The notes under the pieces are model-generated. The model did not search any database. It was not told the origin of the DNA and saw nothing but the letters and a program-made list of their open reading frames with translations. The position numbers were made by a program, and so were the translations under genes. DNA of 64,000 nucleotides from Candidatus Thorarchaeota archaeon (GTDB lineage Archaea; Asgardarchaeota; Thorarchaeia; Thorarchaeales; Thorarchaeaceae), in contig DXJO01000001.1 in NCBI GenBank assembly GCA_019057475.1, forward strand, positions 38,028-102,027, given 5' to 3'. Positions 54,423 through 63,996 of this stretch are shown here, in pieces. Each line of letters opens with the position of its first letter. Positions within the stretch are counted from its first letter, which is position 1.

Positions 54423-55934
54423 ATGAAACCGACGAGTGATTTCAGAGAAACCATTGTTGCACTGGCCAAGAAAAGAGGCTTCTTCTGGGGTCCATCCCCA
54501 GAGATATACGGTGGCAGTTCTGGATTCTTCGACTTTGGGCCTCTTGGAAAGCTTCTGAAGAATCGGCTCGAAGACAACATTCGTTCATCTTTTGTAAGAG
54601 CTAACTTCTGGGAAGTTGAATGTCCGACAGTTTCGCCAGCAATTGTTTGGAAAGCATCTGGTCACCTTGAGGGCTTTGTCGACCCGATTACCCAGTGCAC
54701 GAAATGCGGACAGCTGTACCGTGCTGATAATCTGATTCTGGAGCAAGCACCCGATGCTAAACTAGCAGGACTTTCCTTGGATGATATCACCAAAAAGATT
54801 GAGGAACTCAAGGTTCATTGTGCTGCGTGCAAAGGAGTCCTCGGTCCAGTCAAAGAGTATAATCTGATGTTGAAAACAACGCTGGGTCTGGACCAAGAGG
54901 CATACATGCGGCCTGAGACCGCTACATCAACGTACTTGCTTTTCAGGCGGTTCCTCACCTTCTTTAGAGACAAGCTTCCTGCTTCGGTATTTCAGATTGG
55001 CAAGGCCTATCGCAACGAGATATCACCCCGTCAGGGAATGCTGCGTCTTAGAGAGTTCACCCAGGTGGAAGGTCAAATATTCATCCTTGAAAAAGATGAA
55101 CACGATTGGCCTGGGTTTGAGAACATCCGCGATGATAAGTTGCCTCTCCTTCCACATCAGGTCCAAGAATCTGGAAGCGATGAAGTCACGTCCACCAAGG
55201 TTTCAGCCGCTCTCAAGAAAGGGTACTTCCAGAAACAGGCGTATGCTTGGTGTGTACATCTCGCGTACTCAATCTTCAGGACCATGGGTTTCTCTGAGGA
55301 TTATATGAGAATCAGGCAGCATCTCCCAAATGAACGCGCACACTATGCTGCCGATGCTTGGGACATAGAGGTTTTCACAAACAGTCACGGATGGGTGGAG
55401 TGCTGCGGTATTCATGACAGAGGCAACTACGACCTCAGCAGACACCAGAAGCACTCCAAGGAGAAACTCAGCGTGAAGGTAGACAAGAAACCTGTTGTGC
55501 CCGATGTTCTTGAAATCGCGTTCGGAGTGGAGCGACCTCTGTTTTGCGCAATAGATAATGCGTACGTTGAGGATGAAGAACGTGCATGGCTGAAGTTCCC
55601 GCCAGAGATTGCACCCATCCAGGTGGCAGTGTTTCCATTGATGGGCAAACCCGAGCTCCTTAAACCTGCTCGGCAAATCTTTGAGGAGATTATGGACACG
55701 GGTCTCATAACCTACTTTGACCAAGGCGGCTCCATTGGGCGGCGTTATCGGCGACAGGACGAGATAGGCACCCCGTTCTGCATAACCATTGATTACCAAA
55801 CACTTGAGGATAAGACTGTCACTGTGCGAGATCGCGATTCCATGGAACAGGTTCGGGTTCAACAGGACGCTCTTGCGGACCTACTGGAAGACTTGGTGCA
55901 TGGAAAAGTTGCTTTCGAGTCGTTAAGCAAGTGA
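54423..55934 (+). CDS. glyS: Glycyl-tRNA synthetase, archaeal/eukaryotic alpha-2 type
   Basis: 503 residues from an ATG at 54423 with CGGAGG about nine bases upstream. The core reads FFWGPSPEIYGGSSGFFDFG, FWEVECPTVSPAIVWKASGH, a CTKCG and CAACKG zinc site, motif 2 YRNEISPRQGMLRLREFTQV, and motif 3 near VLEIAFGVERPL. The C-terminal 120 residues (VAVFPLMGKPELLKPARQIF onward) are the anticodon-binding domain, with GSIGRRYRRQDEIGTPFCIT. It attaches glycine to tRNA-Gly. The longer upstream reading is not supported. Confidence 0.96.
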   Translation: MKPTSDFRETIVALAKKRGFFWGPSPEIYGGSSGFFDFGPLGKLLKNRLEDNIRSSFVRANFWEVECPTVSPAIVWKASGHLEGFVDPITQCTKCGQLYRADNLILEQAPDAKLAGLSLDDITKKIEELKVHCAACKGVLGPVKEYNLMLKTTLGLDQEAYMRPETATSTYLLFRRFLTFFRDKLPASVFQIGKAYRNEISPRQGMLRLREFTQVEGQIFILEKDEHDWPGFENIRDDKLPLLPHQVQESGSDEVTSTKVSAALKKGYFQKQAYAWCVHLAYSIFRTMGFSEDYMRIRQHLPNERAHYAADAWDIEVFTNSHGWVECCGIHDRGNYDLSRHQKHSKEKLSVKVDKKPVVPDVLEIAFGVERPLFCAIDNAYVEDEERAWLKFPPEIAPIQVAVFPLMGKPELLKPARQIFEEIMDTGLITYFDQGGSIGRRYRRQDEIGTPFCITIDYQTLEDKTVTVRDRDSMEQVRVQQDALADLLEDLVHGKVAFESLSK

Positions 55935-56015
55935 GGGGCAGGGTTTTCTACCGACACGTGCTACTCGGAAAAAGAGATAAGGCCGGCAGGCTACTCTGAA
56001 TTGAGAGGGTGCTTG

Positions 56016-56465
56016 ATGCGCGAGGAATCCGAAGCAATAGAACTCAAGACAATTCTTATCGCTGTGGATGGGTCCGAACATTCGACCAAAGCCGTTCGCT
56101 ATGCGTGTGCTATTGGAAACGCAATGGGTGCAGAGATTCTGCTCCTTCACGTGGTGCCAATGCTGGTATCTGCTACGCCCTATCACGATACTGTTTCAGA
56201 CCAGCCATTCCTTGCTCTGCAGAAAGTCGGTGAAGACATACTCGCGAGAGCCACCAATGTTGTTTCATCACTGAACTGCAAGGTAACCGAATTGATATCG
56301 CATGGGGATCCAGCCAGCCAGATTATTTCGATTGCAGAGGAACGTGGAGCAAACCTAATTATAATTGGTTCCCGTGGATTGAGCGGCTGGAAGCGGATGT
56401 TCGTGGGTTCTATCAGCGATAAGGTGGCAAGCCATGCCTCCTGTCCCGTGATGATTGTCAGGTGA
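56016..56465 (+). CDS. Universal stress protein (UspA family)
   Basis: 149 residues from an ATG at 56016, with AGGGTG just upstream. The sequence has IELKTILIAVDGSEHSTKAV at the first strand and the ATP-binding signature GSRGLSGWKRMFVGSISDKV (G-x2-G-x9-G-S), then CPVMIVR at the end. UspA proteins bind ATP or related nucleotides and modulate stress responses. It lies 81 bases after glyS and starts its own unit or a read-through one. Confidence 0.9.
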   Translation: MREESEAIELKTILIAVDGSEHSTKAVRYACAIGNAMGAEILLLHVVPMLVSATPYHDTVSDQPFLALQKVGEDILARATNVVSSLNCKVTELISHGDPASQIISIAEERGANLIIIGSRGLSGWKRMFVGSISDKVASHASCPVMIVR

Positions 56466-56524
56466 TGTGGTCTTATTCGCACTGTCGCACCCACAGCACG
56501 TAACCTGGAGTGAGTGATACAAAG

Positions 56525-57796
56525 ATGACGCGCTCCAAGAATTTCGGTGTCACTGCAGATGTTGGCACGTCACAACTCACCATCCACTTATTGGACCTAG
56601 AGAACCAGAATTTGCTGGCTCAATGTGTGCTTCGCAACCCTCAGAGTCCGTTCGGCCTCGACGTTGTGTCCAGAGTGAAGCATGCAGTCGCTTCAGAGAA
56701 TAATGCACGTAATCTTTCAGAGCTTGTGCGTGGTGGAGTACTCCGGGGGGTTCAGAGCGCTGGGCAAGATGCGGGGGTGGCCCTCGGTGACATCCAATCT
56801 ATGGTTGTGGTCGGGAACACTGTAATGCATCACCTGTTCTATGACTTGCCAGTTGATGACCTACTCAAACCTCCGTATGAGATTAAGACCGCGAATGCGC
56901 TGGACAAGCATACTGGGGATCTAGGCATTTCCCTAAGCGACCGGGCAATGTGCTACTCCCCACCACTCATTGGCTCCTTTGTAGGATGTGATGCTATTGC
57001 TGTGGTGCTGGCTTCAGGGTTGATGTCCTCCACCGAAACAACAGTTGTTGCGGATGTCGGGACAAATACGGAGATAATGATTGGTCACAAGGGCAATCTC
57101 CTCATAACATCTGCTGCCTCCGGCCCTGCATTCGAAGGCATGTCTCTTGATTGTGGCATGCCTGCAGACGAAGGAGCGATAAGTGCAGTTCAGATAGACA
57201 CTACAAGCTACAGGCCAAGAGTGGATATCATTGGCCGCGGGAGACCAATGGGAATCTGCGGAACCGGTGCTGTAGCCGCTCTTAGCGCTCTTCTTGATTC
57301 GAGTCTGCTTAATTCTGAGGGGTCCCTCGCGCGACACATCGAGTCCACGTGGCTGTCTGGACGCGGAGACGTGGTTCATTACATATTGGTTCAGGCTACG
57401 GATTCTGGCACAGGACGTCCGATATTCATCTCCCAGATTGACGTCAGAATGATGCAGCAATCCAAAGGTGCAATCTTTGCCGCCATCGAGCTTCTTGTAG
57501 ATAACGCGAGCATATCTGCCAGCGCCGTTGAGCGCTTCCTATTAACGGGCGCCTTTGGTTCTGATTTGAACATAAGCGATGCAATCAAGATTGGACTTTT
57601 CCCACAGTTCCAGAATGCAAGGGTAGATCAGATTCTGGGCGGGGCTAGCTCTGGAGCTGACATGATTCTATTGAATCCTGAATTGCGCGATGCTGCCAGT
57701 GACATTGCTAGGAACACAGTCTATGTTGATCTGATGGATAACTCTGAGTTTGAGTTTCGATTCTCCAAGGCTCAGCTATTCCCCGGTTCTCAGTAG
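56525..57796 (+). CDS. ASKHA-type corrinoid reductive-activator-like protein without Fe-S domain
   Basis: 423 residues from an ATG at 56525; a GTG at 56510 is possible. GVTADVGTSQLTIHLLDLEN, MVVVGNTVMHHLF, VVADVGTNTEIMIGH and ITSAASGPAFEG are the ASKHA phosphate and nucleotide loops of RACo/RamA-like activators (DUF4445), which use ATP to reduce inactive cobalt in corrinoid proteins. The usual N-terminal [2Fe-2S] or the C-terminal ferredoxin clusters are missing: no cysteine cluster is visible. Partner corrinoid or methyltransferase genes are not in the window. It may rely on a separate reductase. Confidence 0.75.
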   Translation: MTRSKNFGVTADVGTSQLTIHLLDLENQNLLAQCVLRNPQSPFGLDVVSRVKHAVASENNARNLSELVRGGVLRGVQSAGQDAGVALGDIQSMVVVGNTVMHHLFYDLPVDDLLKPPYEIKTANALDKHTGDLGISLSDRAMCYSPPLIGSFVGCDAIAVVLASGLMSSTETTVVADVGTNTEIMIGHKGNLLITSAASGPAFEGMSLDCGMPADEGAISAVQIDTTSYRPRVDIIGRGRPMGICGTGAVAALSALLDSSLLNSEGSLARHIESTWLSGRGDVVHYILVQATDSGTGRPIFISQIDVRMMQQSKGAIFAAIELLVDNASISASAVERFLLTGAFGSDLNISDAIKIGLFPQFQNARVDQILGGASSGADMILLNPELRDAASDIARNTVYVDLMDNSEFEFRFSKAQLFPGSQ

Positions 57797-58264
57797 ACGA
57801 GTTCTTTGTCGGTGAACGATTCTCCGTCCCTAATCCTTGAGGATGAAAGTGGTCGCCCGTCCTTGGTTCTCACTCGTGGCACTACGACAATGTGGAACCT
57901 GGGTATTCCGTTCTCCGCACGCATAGCATTGATATTGAACGCCATCTGGACAACGCCAATTTCGTCAGAAACAACCAGTGCCTCCAGGTCTTCCATCTTG
58001 TCAGCGCCGCCTTCCTTTGTTTCTATGGGGAAGATAGTGCACCTATGCAGGCCACATTCGGGAATGATGAATTCCGCAAGAGATTGTCGACGTTCCTCGT
58101 ATGATTGTATCCAAGACCCTCTCTTCTTCCGCGTGAGCATGTGATCACTAGTGAGCCCAATGGAAACCTTCTCGCCTATTTTAAAGGCGGTTCTTAAGAG
58201 GTGCTTGTGCCCTTCGTGTAGATGGTCAAATGTGCCGGCAAATACGACCTTCTTGTATAACCAT
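57790..58264 (-). CDS. coaD: Archaeal phosphopantetheine adenylyltransferase with apparent frameshift at its start
   Basis: Reading from Tyr codon 58257-58255 to the stop at 57790 gives a complete archaeal CoaD: YKKVVFAGTFDHLHEGHKHL with the HxGH motif, then SIGLTSDHMLTRKKRGSW, and the C-terminal RPLSSSRIRDGE (ISSxRI motif). The enzyme makes dephospho-CoA from phosphopantetheine and ATP. No ATG, GTG or TTG stands in frame before it; the frame is open back to a TAG at the previous gene's stop. An ATG at 58264-58262 with an AAGGAG site five bases upstream lies one base out of frame. Removing one base near 58258 gives M-V-Y-K-K and a 157-residue protein, normal for the family. The gene overlaps the ASKHA stop by 7 bases. 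Confidence 0.78.
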
Positions 58265-58281
58265 GGACTCTCCTTCAGGTC

Positions 58282-60273
58282 CTACACATCCCTCACTTCT
58301 AGCACGCCCATCTCCTTCAAGTCATCAACGAGGCTGACGAGAATCTGAGAATCGAAATGACCGAACTGGAAACAGAGCTTATCCCAGATTTCGTTAAGGT
58401 TTGCCCAATCTGTGGAGAGGTTCAGCATCTCGTCAATGCGCACGTAAAGATGCTGGTCCTTCTCTTTCAGTTTCATGTACTTGTCCATCTTGTCTTTCAG
58501 CTTTTCTGCCATCGTGGATGGGCTCAACGGATATTTGAAATTGCGTTTGACTTCAACATCGAGTCCCACTGTATCAAGGTCAATCTCGTGCTCTTCCTTT
58601 GCTTCAAGACCAACCTCAGCACAAGCTCCTTCGTATGCTTTCCTGGCGACCATCATCTCTGAGGTGTATGCCATGTCAAGGCTTGTCTTCAAAGCTTCTC
58701 TCAATCTGTCTTGTTCTGAGATGAGGGCCCATTCAGTGGTCGCCTTGTTTAGCGTTGCCTTTCCTAAGTCCAGCGCCATGCCCAGCCACCTGAGAACTCT
58801 CGGGTAGACCTTGTCGGGATCTCCCTTGCACGTCGCTAGCTCCGTAATACCTTGTGTGCCAACTGCTTGCATGATATCGATGGCTTCATTCCGAACTTCA
58901 GCAAGGATTGCCTCTTCAACCGTATGCCCCGAATACAGATAGGTCAATGCTGTGAGGACTGCAACCCGTGTTGCATAGGCCATCTGCGCTGAATCGATCT
59001 TGTCAGCTGTGTCTGTGGATGTATGATAGAACTTGTCAGGGCTCTGGTTCAGCATTACCGATGGAATGCCAACTGTGGCATCTACGAACATGTAATGGTC
59101 ACTCCCTGCCGAGAATTTGCTATAGCTCCATGGCAGGGGTGTCAATGTGCCCCCGGATGCTCTCCTTCTCTTCCTGCTGCTCTCTTCACATAACCAGTGT
59201 CGAACTACATTGTTGAATGTGCTCGGGAGCGAGAATGGAGTCCTGTAGATGTGGAGAATTGAACCCGACTTGCTCGGATCTGCGCCAACCATGTCCATGT
59301 TGAGCATGGCTTGACACCGCTTCAGTAGATTCTTCTCGTGGTGGATGAACTTGATGGTACCTGACCACTCAGGTCCCCACAGGAAACGGATTGAGATGTC
59401 TGGCTTTTCAATCACGCCCTTGCGAATAAGCGAGGTCAATGATCGCAAAGCCTCAAGGAGAGCTGCACTTCCCGACGCATTATCATTGGCTCCTGGATGA
59501 GGATGACACACATGTGCAAAAAGCCAGAATTCTCTGGAAGTATCCTTTCCTTCAATGAGTGCTGAGATAACTTCTAGCGTACCATCTTTCAGCTCTGCAC
59601 GAACCTTCGCCTTTACCCTGACTTTCTTGCCTTCTGCGAGCCATTTCTTGATCTGTACGCCGTCTGCTTGGGTTAAGGAGAATCCGAATTTCACCTTCTC
59701 GCCCTCATCAGGACTGGGCCAGATTGCATCGTATCTTCTTAGGGACGCTATCTCATCAATGCCGGATGGTGCAACAAAAGTGAGAATACCCGCCGCCTTC
59801 TGGTCAATGCACGCCACACGATGAACCATGCGGGCTAAGCCTTCAGTCAAGACAATCTTGCCCTTAACATCCTTTTCCTTATAATCCTCAGGACTCAGAC
59901 CATTGCCGACGAAGACCACTTCCGCTTCCATGTTAGTAGAGCGTGAATGAGCAACGAGCGAGATCGGCTCAGCATCGAAATCAGCGAGCGTGCGTTGCTC
60001 GGGCTCCAGAAGTTCCAAGGTTCCGGATTTCGGGAACCATCCGTAAGGGGTGTTCCATGTTTCGATAGGGGATGCGCCATCTGCAGAATATGAGAAGATC
60101 TTTACTTTTGCATTTGAAACCTTCTTGATCTCCTGCTTGAGGTAGACAATGGCATCATGTATTCCCGGACTTGCCTGTATCCGGTGAAACTCTGAGAGGG
60201 CATTGACATAGTCCCGGGCTCGTATTCCGGAAACCGTATCAGTGACAGATTTAATGAGGTCATCAGGTAGCAT
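58282..60273 (-). CDS. M28-family zinc aminopeptidase-like protein
   Basis: 663 residues. Residues about 105-230 read like a PA domain (GKIVLTEGLARMVHRVACID). The metal site is FAHVCHPHPGANDNASGSAA, carrying the His and the bridging Asp, followed by LWGPEWSGTIKFI with the Glu and MLNMDMVGADP with an Asp, then SAGSDHYMF with the last His, as in M28 peptidases with two zinc ions. No signal peptide is evident, so it may be cytoplasmic. The C-terminal 200 residues are helical and have no match I know. It is placed 18 bases upstream of coaD on the same strand and is probably co-transcribed. Confidence 0.82.
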   Translation of the reverse strand: MLPDDLIKSVTDTVSGIRARDYVNALSEFHRIQASPGIHDAIVYLKQEIKKVSNAKVKIFSYSADGASPIETWNTPYGWFPKSGTLELLEPEQRTLADFDAEPISLVAHSRSTNMEAEVVFVGNGLSPEDYKEKDVKGKIVLTEGLARMVHRVACIDQKAAGILTFVAPSGIDEIASLRRYDAIWPSPDEGEKVKFGFSLTQADGVQIKKWLAEGKKVRVKAKVRAELKDGTLEVISALIEGKDTSREFWLFAHVCHPHPGANDNASGSAALLEALRSLTSLIRKGVIEKPDISIRFLWGPEWSGTIKFIHHEKNLLKRCQAMLNMDMVGADPSKSGSILHIYRTPFSLPSTFNNVVRHWLCEESSRKRRRASGGTLTPLPWSYSKFSAGSDHYMFVDATVGIPSVMLNQSPDKFYHTSTDTADKIDSAQMAYATRVAVLTALTYLYSGHTVEEAILAEVRNEAIDIMQAVGTQGITELATCKGDPDKVYPRVLRWLGMALDLGKATLNKATTEWALISEQDRLREALKTSLDMAYTSEMMVARKAYEGACAEVGLEAKEEHEIDLDTVGLDVEVKRNFKYPLSPSTMAEKLKDKMDKYMKLKEKDQHLYVRIDEMLNLSTDWANLNEIWDKLCFQFGHFDSQILVSLVDDLKEMGVLEVRDV

Positions 60274-60431
60274 ATGTGGTCAGCACCGGCCCCTGCTACA
60301 GAGTATGTGACATAAGTACTCTGTTGTTTGTTGAATGCAAGAGAACTGTGCGAGCACAGTATTGAATGAATAAGAATCGCGGCCCGGATAGTGCATACCA
60401 AGGCCACGAAATAGACGGTTGAGAGGAACGA

Positions 60432-60926
60432 TTAGGTGCCTCTTCGCCGAAGTCTGCCGTCAAGCATGAATAGGGCATTGGTGGAGTCACCAATAATCTT
60501 AAGCAGATCTCGGACTTTCATGGTCTGCTCTTCCTCCTCGATTTGTTCATCATAAAACCATTGTAGCATTGAACCTGCTGCTCTATCGCCCTCTTTGTCA
60601 GCAATCTCGCCAATATTGAATATCAACTTTGAAACGGTCAATTCATGGTTGTAGGCATCATTCCATGCCTCATGCGCTGACTCCCATTCCGTCTTTGGTG
60701 CCTTGATTGCTTTGAGCGTGACTTTGCCGCCACGGTCTGTGATATGTTTCCAGAATCTCATCGCATGCTCGTACTCTTCCTTGGCTTGGATCTTCATCCA
60801 GTGAGCCATGCCATCAAGATTCTGCTCCTCAAACCAGGTTGCCATCGACAGATAGACATAACCACTATACATCTCGAAATTGATTTGTTCATTTATCGCG
60901 TCTGTTAATTCCTTACTAATCTCCAT
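60432..60926 (-). CDS. ftn: Non-haem ferritin
   Basis: 164 residues. The four-helix ferritin core is visible with the ferroxidase ligands Glu18 (INFEMYSGYVY), Glu51 and His54 (KEEYEHAMRF), and the later TVSKLIFNIGEIADKEGD and WFYDEQIEEEEQ helices. It stores iron as a 24-mer and oxidises Fe(II). The start is an ATG with GGTGA seven bases upstream. The promoter holds a TATA box and a perfect palindrome, suggesting metal control. Confidence 0.95.
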   Translation of the reverse strand: MEISKELTDAINEQINFEMYSGYVYLSMATWFEEQNLDGMAHWMKIQAKEEYEHAMRFWKHITDRGGKVTLKAIKAPKTEWESAHEAWNDAYNHELTVSKLIFNIGEIADKEGDRAAGSMLQWFYDEQIEEEEQTMKVRDLLKIIGDSTNALFMLDGRLRRRGT

Positions 60927-60965
60927 AATGATTCACCACATTGTACGTGATAGAGCCACCTACAA

Positions 60966-60996
60966 TTCACTATAGTGAAGTATCTTTCTTATAAGC
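60966..60996 (-). promoter_or_regulatory. Ferritin promoter: TATA box and 14-bp palindromic operator
   Basis: CTTATAAG (60989-60996) is a TATA-like box on the minus strand. TTCACTATAGTGAA (60966-60979) is a perfect 14-bp palindrome 40-53 bases before the ATG. Assuming a start about 25 bases after the TATA box, the palindrome covers the transcription start. This arrangement fits a repressor site. Confidence 0.55.
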
Positions 60997-61115
60997 GGTG
61001 TGGTATGGTAGACACTGGGCCGTTCTCTAGGAACTGAATGAGCAGTCTGTCCAACGAACCTTTTTTACGAGCAAGCGATAGCTAGGCATTCCAACGGCTG
61101 ACGGAGTCTTGAAAG

Positions 61116-63845
61116 ATGGTCGCGCTCAATCTTCTCACAGTTGTTTTTGAATTATTGCCCCCCCTCATTGTTACGGTCATTTATTTGCTGTTTCTGGGAA
61201 ACCGGAAGAACAAGTTCATTGAGGCCTTCATAGTCCTCATGTACCTTAAGACATTCACGTTCTTTCTGTACAACATACTGATCTCTACCTCAACTATCCC
61301 TGGATTTGACTCAGGCATTCCAATGGCACTTCTCTCTTGGATAGCATTTACCGACCTTCTCTTCCATGTTGCGTACACACTTCAGGAATACCTGACTTGG
61401 GTGATGGTTTCATTCATCGCAGCGCTCTTTGGGATGCTCGTATTAGGCATCAAGCTAGCACTACAGGAACCCTTACAGACGAGATTCAAGAACCTAGTTG
61501 GTCGGATAACTGGGAGCGAGCCGAAGAGTGACGGCTATTTGGGACTAAGAGACCGGCTGGATAATATCAGGTTTGAGGGTGTTGAACCACAGCCTCTTGA
61601 TCCACAAGTGCAGGCCAAAGCTTGGAGGGCGGGATGGAAGGACTATCTGATTATCGGTCTCGCTACGTTGCTGCCATCGATCAGTGCATATCAAGGCTCT
61701 TTCGAGAATTATTTGCGTCTTAGGTTGTCTCTCCCTGGATATGTTGCTCCAGACCCCTATGTATTGGGCGTACTAATATTCCTGACTTGGATCTATCGTT
61801 TTGGTTATCCTGCTTCAAATAGAATCGCCAAGGGGGCAGGTCTTATGCTAGGTGACCGCGATATTGGCAGCGAGATGATGAGGGGTGTGCTCGGCTGGTT
61901 TTTCAGATTAAACATTCTGTGGACTGTTGCAACCATTGCACTCGATGTTTGGAACGTCATCAGCCTTGCTGGTATTGGCGGATTGAATTTAATGATGGAC
62001 TACTACACAGTCGGGCTAGTTTCTGCAGCCCCTCCGATTCTTTTCGCCATCCTCTTGCTTCCGCTTACTGAAGACTTCGCAGTGATCCTCTACAAGAAGC
62101 TGTTCGATTTGATCTACCGCAGAAGCAGCACACCTGTCCCTGATAAGTCCAGTGGGACAATAAGGACTGCAGTGTCAGCGCTGGTGACCGGCTTTCTGGT
62201 CACAGGTGCATTCGTTGGGAGTGTTATGGCAGTGACATTGCGCTACTCGGCTGATCGATTCTTTCATGGGGCAATGTCTCAATTCTATCTCTATCCTGGG
62301 GATGTTGCTTTCGATGTCTACAATCTCATGAATAATCCGGAAAACAATTTCTTGATGATAACCCCAACCTTGTGGACACTGCTGATGTTAGCAATCCCAT
62401 TCGCATCCATGCTGCTTATCGGAATATTGGGTCACTTTGCCAAAAGCCGCGGGGGCAGTAACGAGCTCTTCGCCCTTATCGCTGGACTAACAGTTTCTGT
62501 CGCGACTTGGTATTTGCTACCCGGAATGGATTATATGATCAACATAGCTGCGACACCAGCAAACTTGGGTGGAAGCGTGTTCTATAGATTACGTCCAATC
62601 ATAATTGCTCCTGGCAACGAGCAATATTTGGCGCGTCTTGCGGCACAATTCATCGTGAACCTGCCGATTTACGTCTGCACAGCACTCTTCATCCTGTATT
62701 TCTTTGAGTATAGAGGGAGATGGAAGGAACAGACTGGTGAGGTCTCAGGACCATTGCTCAACGTTCAGCGACAGGACGTTATTGATGCAGTCAAGTTGTT
62801 TGCTCTTGGGCTTGTCTGTTCGGTTGTTGGTGTTTGGCTGTTGACTATTTTCTTCAATCCCGCTCTAGTAGGCCTAACTATTGACTCTGTCTTCTCGGAG
62901 ATTGCAGCGCCAAACGGCTTAGAAGCGGTCTTGGAGCATTATGTATTGACGCAGACTGACAGTAGATTCCTGATAATAGCCGAACACAATCTCATCAGGA
63001 CTCTTCTAATGCTCATCATTGGACCGATATTCTGGGCGTCGATTTTGTGGCTTGTTGCAGCCAAGCGCAAGGATTCCGGTGACAATCGTATGGGATGGTT
63101 CAGTAGCATGACCTTGCTGGTAGCTGCTGTGGGCACTGGTTTCTGGACACTTCTTGATATGGAACGTGGTTACTTTGACCCCGATGCTTGGCCATGGGGT
63201 CTGGCAGCCAACATGGCGCTTCGAGCTCTGCTAGTGTTTGGTATCTTCTTGGTGCTCTACCTCGCAGTGATTGGTATCCGCAAAGTATCTGGTCGTGATT
63301 TGGGCATCTGGTGGCTACCGCTCTTTGTCACCCTATTCTGCCTGGAATACTTCGTGTACGATGATCAGTTCACGGTAATCGCGCTGGTTGTTCTGCCTTT
63401 GATTCTAACTCTGTTGTATAGGGTAGCATTGAGAGAAAGACCCCAAGTTAAAGCAGAGGATCCTTTGGTCACTTATATCAAGATGAGTCTGATGTCTCTA
63501 GCCATTGCTGAAGTCCTTTCAACTGCATTGATCCTCGGTGGCCTCAGTATTATCAACTTCGTGTATGGCGGCAACGTCCTTTTCTTCCTAGCACACATCC
63601 TACCGCACGCGGTGGTGGAGATTCCTGCATTCCTATTTGCAGCTGCCATTTCATTTCGGATTGCCCGAGATATGTGGCCTAGCCTCGAGGCAGAGGACTG
63701 GGATTCTATCCCGTCAAAGACTCGCAATCTCCTCTCAGACGAACGTATCTGGAGAACTTATGCTCTGATTGTGTTCTTCTTGCTAATTGCGGCGCTAATC
63801 GAATCCTTCGTCACTCCACTTGTTATAATGATGGTCGGTGGATAG
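61116..63845 (+). CDS. Very large multispan membrane protein ending in a SpoIIM-like domain
   Basis: 909 residues with roughly 18-20 membrane segments. The C-terminal 130 residues match SpoIIM (DUF95): the segment FLAHILPHAVVEIPAFLFAA is the family's P-H-x-x-x-E-I/L-P-A motif, followed by a final pair of membrane spans. A soluble loop of about 60 charged residues sits near residues 125-190, and another near 345-365. The remaining spans are hydrophobic and do not match a transporter family I know. SpoIIM homologues in archaea and non-sporulating bacteria are of unknown function; permease-like activity is possible. A terminator-like hairpin follows. Confidence 0.65.
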   Translation: MVALNLLTVVFELLPPLIVTVIYLLFLGNRKNKFIEAFIVLMYLKTFTFFLYNILISTSTIPGFDSGIPMALLSWIAFTDLLFHVAYTLQEYLTWVMVSFIAALFGMLVLGIKLALQEPLQTRFKNLVGRITGSEPKSDGYLGLRDRLDNIRFEGVEPQPLDPQVQAKAWRAGWKDYLIIGLATLLPSISAYQGSFENYLRLRLSLPGYVAPDPYVLGVLIFLTWIYRFGYPASNRIAKGAGLMLGDRDIGSEMMRGVLGWFFRLNILWTVATIALDVWNVISLAGIGGLNLMMDYYTVGLVSAAPPILFAILLLPLTEDFAVILYKKLFDLIYRRSSTPVPDKSSGTIRTAVSALVTGFLVTGAFVGSVMAVTLRYSADRFFHGAMSQFYLYPGDVAFDVYNLMNNPENNFLMITPTLWTLLMLAIPFASMLLIGILGHFAKSRGGSNELFALIAGLTVSVATWYLLPGMDYMINIAATPANLGGSVFYRLRPIIIAPGNEQYLARLAAQFIVNLPIYVCTALFILYFFEYRGRWKEQTGEVSGPLLNVQRQDVIDAVKLFALGLVCSVVGVWLLTIFFNPALVGLTIDSVFSEIAAPNGLEAVLEHYVLTQTDSRFLIIAEHNLIRTLLMLIIGPIFWASILWLVAAKRKDSGDNRMGWFSSMTLLVAAVGTGFWTLLDMERGYFDPDAWPWGLAANMALRALLVFGIFLVLYLAVIGIRKVSGRDLGIWWLPLFVTLFCLEYFVYDDQFTVIALVVLPLILTLLYRVALRERPQVKAEDPLVTYIKMSLMSLAIAEVLSTALILGGLSIINFVYGGNVLFFLAHILPHAVVEIPAFLFAAAISFRIARDMWPSLEAEDWDSIPSKTRNLLSDERIWRTYALIVFFLLIAALIESFVTPLVIMMVGG

Positions 63846-63977
63846 AGGAGGAGTGCGGGTTTGGTTAAGGCCACAGAATCTGTCTTCAACCTATATGATG
63901 CTGGTTGGCAAAGGTCTGACCATGATTGTGATACTGATCATGGTGTTCCAGAGAAAGCGGCGCATGTAGATGACGAA

Positions 63978-63996
63978 AGCGGGCCATGTGCCCGCT
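63978..63996 (+). terminator. GC-rich hairpin downstream of the SpoIIM-like gene
   Basis: AGCGGGC and GCCCGCT form a perfect 7-bp stem with loop CATGT, 130 bases beyond the stop. Any T-tract would lie beyond the window edge. Confidence 0.4.
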
